Source: Paenibacillus phocaeensis (GTDB taxonomy: Bacteria > Bacillota > Bacilli > Paenibacillales > Paenibacillaceae). From it: a stretch of 64,000 bases of DNA. The stretch lies in the NCBI RefSeq assembly GCF_900021165.1, contig NZ_FCOQ01000026.1:1-64000 (forward strand), in the 5' to 3' direction. A program made the position numbers and the translations under genes. Under the pieces are notes generated by a model that was not told the origin of the DNA, ran no database searches, and saw nothing but the letters and a program-made list of their open reading frames with translations. Below are positions 60,103 through 64,000 of this stretch, piece by piece (the first letter of the stretch is position 1; every line of letters begins with the position of its first letter).

Positions 60103-61200
60103 TTAGTCTACGGAGATGGAATCCTGCGGCATTTCGCCTTGATCGGTTTTTTCTCTGCCGAATTCCTCTTCCGCTTGGGTTTCGCTCTTGATGTCGATTT
60201 TCCAACCGGTCAATTTGGCGGCGAGACGGGCGTTTTGGCCTTTAATGCCAATCGCCAGCGACAGCTGGTAATCCGGCACAATCACGCGAGCCATCTTTTC
60301 CGCCTCAAATACCTGTACTTCAAGCACTTTGGACGGGCTCAGCGCATTGGCCACATACTCCTCGACGCTTTCCGAATAACGAACGATGTCAATCTTCTCT
60401 CCGCGCAGCTCATTCACGATCGTTTGCACGCGCGTGCCTTTCGGGCCAACGCAGGAGCCGACAGGATCGACTTCGCTGTTGCGGGAATATACGGCGATTT
60501 TGGAACGGAAGCCGGCTTCGCGAGCTACGGAACGAATCTCCACCACGCCGTCGAAAATTTCCGGAACCTCCAGCTCGAACAGACGTTTCAGTAAGCCCGG
60601 ATGCGTACGGGACAGCAAAATTTGCGGTCCTTTCGTCGTGTTTTCCACTTTGGTAATGTACGCTTTAATTCGGTCGCCGTGCTTGAACTTCTCGTTCGGC
60701 ATCAATTCGTTCAGCGGCAAATGGGCTTCAATCTTGCCGAGATCGACGTAAATGTTGCGCAAATCCTGGCGCTGCACGATCCCGGTCACGATGTCTTCTT
60801 CCTTCTCCACGAACGCATTATAGATCAGTCCGCGTTCCGCTTCACGAATGCGCTGCGTAACAACCTGCTTCGCGGTTTGTGCCGCAATCCGGCCGAAGTC
60901 ACGCGGTGTTACCTCGATTTCGGTGATGTCGTCGAGATGATAATTGGGATTAATCTCGCGTGCTGCGGGCAGCGAAATTTCCGTGCGAGGATCGAGAACC
61001 TCCTCCACAACCAGCTTGCGGGCAAATACTTTGATTGCACCGGTATGGCGGTTCATATCTACGCGCACGTTCTGCGCCGTATTAAAGTTGCGCTTGTAGC
61101 TGGAGATCAATGCCGCTTCGATCGCTTCAAACAAAATGTCCTTGCTGATCCCTTTTTCCCTTTCCAATTCATTCAAGGCTTCGATAAAATCCATGCTCAT
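60103..61200 (-). CDS. nusA: Transcription termination/antitermination factor NusA
   Basis: This 365-residue RNA polymerase-binding protein modulates pausing and termination. The N-terminal NusA domain (about 1-130), an S1 domain (GIVQRQDLRNIYVDLGKIEA split, about 135-200) and two KH domains (VGSCVGPKGTRVQTIVNELR; GIKGQNARLAAKLTGWKIDI) are in order. ATG 61200 aligns with the Bacillus start; an ATG two codons later is possible. It follows rimP. Confidence 0.97.
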   Translation of the reverse strand: MSMDFIEALNELEREKGISKDILFEAIEAALISSYKRNFNTAQNVRVDMNRHTGAIKVFARKLVVEEVLDPRTEISLPAAREINPNYHLDDITEIEVTPRDFGRIAAQTAKQVVTQRIREAERGLIYNAFVEKEEDIVTGIVQRQDLRNIYVDLGKIEAHLPLNELMPNEKFKHGDRIKAYITKVENTTKGPQILLSRTHPGLLKRLFELEVPEIFDGVVEIRSVAREAGFRSKIAVYSRNSEVDPVGSCVGPKGTRVQTIVNELRGEKIDIVRYSESVEEYVANALSPSKVLEVQVFEAEKMARVIVPDYQLSLAIGIKGQNARLAAKLTGWKIDIKSETQAEEEFGREKTDQGEMPQDSISVD

Positions 61201-61241
61201 TTGCCTCGAGTTCCCCCTTTCATGATTCCCCATAGGTCACA

Positions 61242-61703
61242 CTAGAAAATAATGGCTAATCTCGCGCTGGCGACTTTGCTATATGGAATGGCGTGACGCT
61301 TCTTCCCGATCTCGACGACCATTTCGCCGCCATCGAAGGAGAGAAGCCGGCCTTCAAATTCTTTCAGGCCGTCTACCGGTTCGTATGTAGTAACAAATAC
61401 GTCTTTGCCAACCGCCTTGGATACATCCTCGGCTTTCTTCAAGGGGCGTTCTGCTCCCGGCGAAGACACTTCTAGAAAATAAGCCGACGGAATCGGATCG
61501 TTCTCGTCGAGCTTCTCGCTAAGGTATTCGCTGATCCGGCCGCAGTCATCGATATCGATGCCGCCGTCCTTGTCGACGAACACGCGGAGGAACCAGTTGC
61601 TCCCCTCCTTGACGTATTCCACGTCAACCAGTTCAAAGCCGTTCTCCTCCAAATAAGGCGTGACCATTTGCTCGACGGTCGCTTTGATCTTTGGTGTGCT
61701 CAA
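61242..61703 (-). CDS. rimP: Ribosome maturation factor RimP
   Basis: This 153-residue factor helps 30S assembly ([56 protein letters not shown]). The start is TTG 61703, with GGAGG upstream. It is the first gene of the rimP-nusA-ylxR-ylxQ-infB operon; a strong promoter and a leader hairpin precede it. Confidence 0.96.
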   Translation of the reverse strand: MSTPKIKATVEQMVTPYLEENGFELVDVEYVKEGSNWFLRVFVDKDGGIDIDDCGRISEYLSEKLDENDPIPSAYFLEVSSPGAERPLKKAEDVSKAVGKDVFVTTYEPVDGLKEFEGRLLSFDGGEMVVEIGKKRHAIPYSKVASARLAIIF

Positions 61704-61746
61704 GCGTACATTACCTCCAATAATTCATTCCTGTATACCAAAGATT

Positions 61747-61770
61747 AAAGAGTGGGTTTCCCCACTCTTT
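61747..61770 (-). promoter_or_regulatory. rimP leader hairpin with GAAA loop
   Basis: On the minus strand AAAGAGTGGG pairs perfectly with CCCACTCTTT around a GAAA tetraloop (GNRA). It would start about 28 nt after the predicted transcription start of rimP and is followed by AATCTTTGG, so the T-tract is weak. It may be an attenuator, a stability hairpin or a protein-binding site. Confidence 0.6.
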
Positions 61771-61804
61771 AAACAACGGTTCTATCTTCATGATTGCCAA
61801 AAAA

Positions 61805-61833
61805 ATTATAACATAGTACATACCAAGTGACAA
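61805..61833 (-). promoter_or_regulatory. rimP: sigma-A promoter of the rimP-nusA-infB operon
   Basis: On the minus strand TTGTCA (61828-61833) and TATAAT (61805-61810) are separated by 17 nt, a near-consensus promoter. It lies 12 bp from the edge of the 185-bp repeat array. Confidence 0.8.
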
Positions 61834-61845
61834 GTAAAACACCTT

Positions 61846-62360
61846 TACTGAGTAAGGTTGTTTAAAAAGCCATCTTCAGATCACGAAGCGGTACCTGGAG
61901 GATGATTCGGCGTCGAATCTTGAACTCAACCGGGCCTTCCGTTGCTCACGTAGGTTTGCCTACGCTCCGCTACTCAGTCCCTGGTTTCATTCAACCTTCT
62001 CGGTGCTCCAAACCTGTCTTTTTAAACCTTTACTGAGTAAGGTTGTTTAAAAAGCCATCTTCGGATCACGAAGCGGTACCTGGAAGATGATTCGGCGTCG
62101 AATCTTGAACTCAACCGGGCCTTCCGTTGCTCACGTAGGTTTGCCTACGCTCCGCTACTCAGTCCCTGGTTTCATTCAACCTTCTCGGTGCTCCAAACCT
62201 GTCTTTTTAAACCTTTACTGTATAGGTAGTCTAAAAAGCCATCTTCGGATCACGAAGCGGTACCTGGAAGGATGATTCGGCGTCGAATCTTGGACTCAAC
62301 CGGTCCCTCCGTTGCTCACGTAGGTTTGCCTACGCTCCGCTACTCAGCCCCTGGTTTCAT
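61846..62360. repeat. Three tandem copies of a 185-bp palindrome-rich repeat
   Basis: Copies start at 61846, 62031 and 62216; the first two are 185 bp, the third is cut off at about 145 bp next to the polC stop. Copies 1 and 2 differ at only a couple of sites. Each complete copy is bounded by related inverted ends (AAGGTTGTTTAAAAAG at one end, CTTTTTAAACCTT at the other). Each contains CGTAGG-TTTG-CCTACG (61949-61964 in copy 1), GATTCG-GCGT-CGAATC (61904-61919) and CATCTTC/GAAGATG pairs. The inverted ends and internal hairpins resemble a MITE or a large REP/BIME-type element. Confidence 0.85.
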
Positions 62361-62363
62361 AAA

Positions 62364-64000
62364 TTAAAATAAAGACAGCTGGTTGCTTTCCGGCAGGCCG
62401 CGGAAGCAACCCATGGTACCCAGAAGCTCGATGATCGTTTTACTCGCCTTGGATTTCTGCTGGAAATCCTCGATCGAGAGGAACTCCCCTTGTTCCTTCG
62501 CGGCGGCGATGTTCTTGGCCGCGTTCTCCCCAATGCCGGCAAGCGCGGAGAACGGCGGGATCAACGAATCGCCGTCAACGGTAAATTTGATCGCATCCGA
62601 GCGGTACAGGTCAATCGGCTTAAAGTGGAAGCCGCGAGCCGTCATTTCCAGCGCCATCTCCAGGATCGGCAGCATGTTCTTTTCCTTGGGAAGCGCCTGG
62701 AAGCCCTTCTGCTCGATCTCTTCGATTTTGCGGTAAATGGCCTCGTACCCCTGACAGCACAGCTCGATATCGAAGTCCTCGCCGCGGACCGAGAAATACG
62801 TCGCATAATATTCAATCGGATAATACAGTTTGAAATAGGCGGTTCGCACCGCGGAAATCACGTAAGCCGCGGCATGCGCCTTCGGAAACATGTACTGAAT
62901 CTTGAGGCAGGAGTCAATGTACCATTGCGGGACCTTGCACTTTTTCATTTCCTCGATCCACTCCGGTGTCAGGCCCTTCCCCTTCCGGACGCTCTCCGTA
63001 ATTTTAAAGGCCAGACCCGCATCCATGCCTGCTTTATAAATCAGAAATAACATGATGTCATCGCGGCAGCCGATCACCGTCTTAATGTTGCAGGTCCCGT
63101 TCTTGATCAGATCCTGTGCGTTGCCGAGCCATACCCCCGTTCCGTGCGACAGCCCGGAAATTTGCAGCAAGTCTGCAAACGAGGAAGGCTGGGATTCCAC
63201 CAGCATCTGACGAACGAATTTCGTTCCCATCTCGGGAATGCCGTAGGTGGCCACCGGCGTGCGAATCTGTTCCGGCGTGACGCCTAGGGATTCCGTCGAG
63301 TTAAACATGCTCATAACTTTCGGATCGTTCATCGGGATCGTCTGCGGGTCAATTCCGGTCAAATCCTGCAGCATCCGCATCATCGTCGGATCATCGTGTC
63401 CCAGAATATCGAGCTTCAGCAAGTTCGCGTCAAAAGCATGGTAATCGAAATGGGTTGTTTTCCACTCCGAACTTGTATCATCGGCCGGAAATTGCACCGG
63501 CGTGATGTCCTCAACTTCGATGTAATCCGGTACGACGACGATCCCGCCGGGATGCTGCCCGGTGCTGCGCTTCACGCCGGTACATCCCGCCGCCAAGCGG
63601 TTCAATTCCGCTCCGCGCCAGCTCTTGTTATGCTCTTCCTCATATTTCTTGGCGAAGCCAAACGCCGTTTTCTCGGCAACCGTACCGATCGTCCCGGCGC
63701 GGAATACGTTTTTCTCCCCGAACAACACCTTGGTGTAGTTGTGGGCGACGGGCTGATATTCGCCGGAGAAGTTCAAGTCGATATCGGGGACCTTGTCGCC
63801 TTTAAAGCCCAGGAACGTTTCAAATGGGATGTCCTGGCCTTCGCCTTTCAGCTTGCCGCCGCATTTCGGGCAGTTTTTGTCAGGAAGGTCGAAGCCGCTG
63901 GGAACACTGCCATCAAGGAACCATTCGCTATATCGGCACTCCTGATTTTGACAGATATAATGAGCCGGCAGCGGGTTTACCTCAGAGATGCCGAGGAAGA
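62364..64000 (-). CDS. polC: DNA polymerase III subunit alpha, Gram-positive type (PolC), C-terminal part
   Basis: The gene ends at 62364 and its 5' part is beyond the window; about 545 C-terminal residues are seen. A zinc-binding module ([11 protein letters not shown]...CPKCGGKL, four Cys, near 63850-63960) and the palm motif PDIDLNF with its catalytic aspartates (near 63778-63800) identify PolC and not DnaE. GSGHPGGIV-type sequences ([12 protein letters not shown]), FPKAHAAAY and the C-terminal NQLSLF are typical. PolC is the main replicative polymerase with built-in exonuclease. It lies upstream of rimP in the same direction, as in all Bacillales. Confidence 0.97.
   Translation of the reverse strand, partial: FLGISEVNPLPAHYICQNQECRYSEWFLDGSVPSGFDLPDKNCPKCGGKLKGEGQDIPFETFLGFKGDKVPDIDLNFSGEYQPVAHNYTKVLFGEKNVFRAGTIGTVAEKTAFGFAKKYEEEHNKSWRGAELNRLAAGCTGVKRSTGQHPGGIVVVPDYIEVEDITPVQFPADDTSSEWKTTHFDYHAFDANLLKLDILGHDDPTMMRMLQDLTGIDPQTIPMNDPKVMSMFNSTESLGVTPEQIRTPVATYGIPEMGTKFVRQMLVESQPSSFADLLQISGLSHGTGVWLGNAQDLIKNGTCNIKTVIGCRDDIMLFLIYKAGMDAGLAFKITESVRKGKGLTPEWIEEMKKCKVPQWYIDSCLKIQYMFPKAHAAAYVISAVRTAYFKLYYPIEYYATYFSVRGEDFDIELCCQGYEAIYRKIEEIEQKGFQALPKEKNMLPILEMALEMTARGFHFKPIDLYRSDAIKFTVDGDSLIPPFSALAGIGENAAKNIAAAKEQGEFLSIEDFQQKSKASKTIIELLGTMGCFRGLPESNQLSLF

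Larger units (their letters stand above)
61704..62363. other. Intergenic region between polC and rimP
   Basis: This 660-bp gap consists of the rimP leader with its hairpin (61747-61770), the rimP promoter (61805-61833) and, from 61846 to 62360, a three-copy 185-bp repeat. No protein-coding frame here has a ribosome site; the open frames on plus run through the repeats and are probably not genes. I see no separate polC terminator. Confidence 0.65.

Noticed and set aside
62087..62275. Plus-strand open frame inside the 185-bp repeats
   Set aside because: It runs across repeat boundaries, has no good ribosome site and its equivalents in the other copies are broken; better explained as repeat DNA.

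Overview
This window is a stretch of Firmicutes (Bacillales) chromosome. It is most likely from a Paenibacillaceae spore former such as Paenibacillus or a close relative. Three things support that: the gene order of the classic miaB-ricA, rny-recX-recA-cinA, pgsA-rimO, ymf, spoIIIE, spoVF-dap, pnp-rpsO-ribF-truB-nrnA-rbfA-infB-nusA-rimP-polC blocks; several sporulation genes (spoVS, spoVAC, spoVAD, sleB, spoIIIE, spoVFA/B, tepA); and strong GGAGG ribosome binding sites with frequent TTG and GTG starts. G+C looks a little above half in genes and lower in intergenic DNA. Almost every gene is on the minus strand, so transcription runs from high to low coordinates; only the DUF421-spoVAC-spoVAD trio is on plus. 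I saw no rRNA, tRNA, CRISPR array, insertion sequence or prophage.

Region by region, from low to high coordinates. 1-3400: an NAD-salvage operon (Nudix/NrtR-like protein, nicotinamidase, nicotinate phosphoribosyltransferase and the start of another gene), with a hotdog thioesterase upstream. 3500-5540: ricA and miaB. 5740-12337: an accessory five-gene catabolic operon (FAD-dependent oxidoreductase, multi-pass permease, hydantoinase/oxoprolinase-like ATPase, an unrecognised HEYYH protein, RpiR regulator) with a 15-bp palindrome near its promoter. 12688-15435: a sporulation-type cluster (DUF1657 protein, DUF421/YetF protein ending in a DUF1657-like domain, SpoVAC, SpoVAD) with no SpoVAE. 15520-18841: PduL-type phosphotransacylase and a two-subunit 2-oxoacid:ferredoxin oxidoreductase. 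19068-27497: dipeptidase, spoVS, ymdB, rny, recX, recA, cinA. 27545-40876: pgsA, rimO, yajQ, rodZ-like, ymfK, ymfJ, ymfI, ymfH, ymfF, a SleB-type cortex hydrolase, spoIIIE, ylzJ, tepA. 41289-47360: rnjB, dapA, dapG, spoVFB, spoVFA (diaminopimelate/dipicolinate; asd is absent from its usual place). 47704-61703: dut, ymxG, ylxY, pnp, rpsO, ribF, truB, nrnA, rbfA, infB, ylxQ, ylxR, nusA, rimP. 61846-62360: three tandem copies of a 185-bp structured repeat. 62364 to the end: the C-terminal part of polC.

The genes fall into coherent units: NAD recycling; RNA decay and processing (rny, ymdB, rnjB, pnp, nrnA); translation and transcription factors (infB, rbfA, rimP, nusA, rpsO, truB, ylxQR); recombination and SOS (recA with a LexA-like box); and spore formation, with sequence candidates for sigma-H (spoVS), sigma-G (sleB) and sigma-K (spoVFAB) promoters. 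The least explained parts are the HyuA-like catabolic operon with its HEYYH protein, the SpoVAE-less spoVA-type cluster, the 185-bp tandem repeat between rimP and polC, and the 52-bp repeat array upstream of recA.
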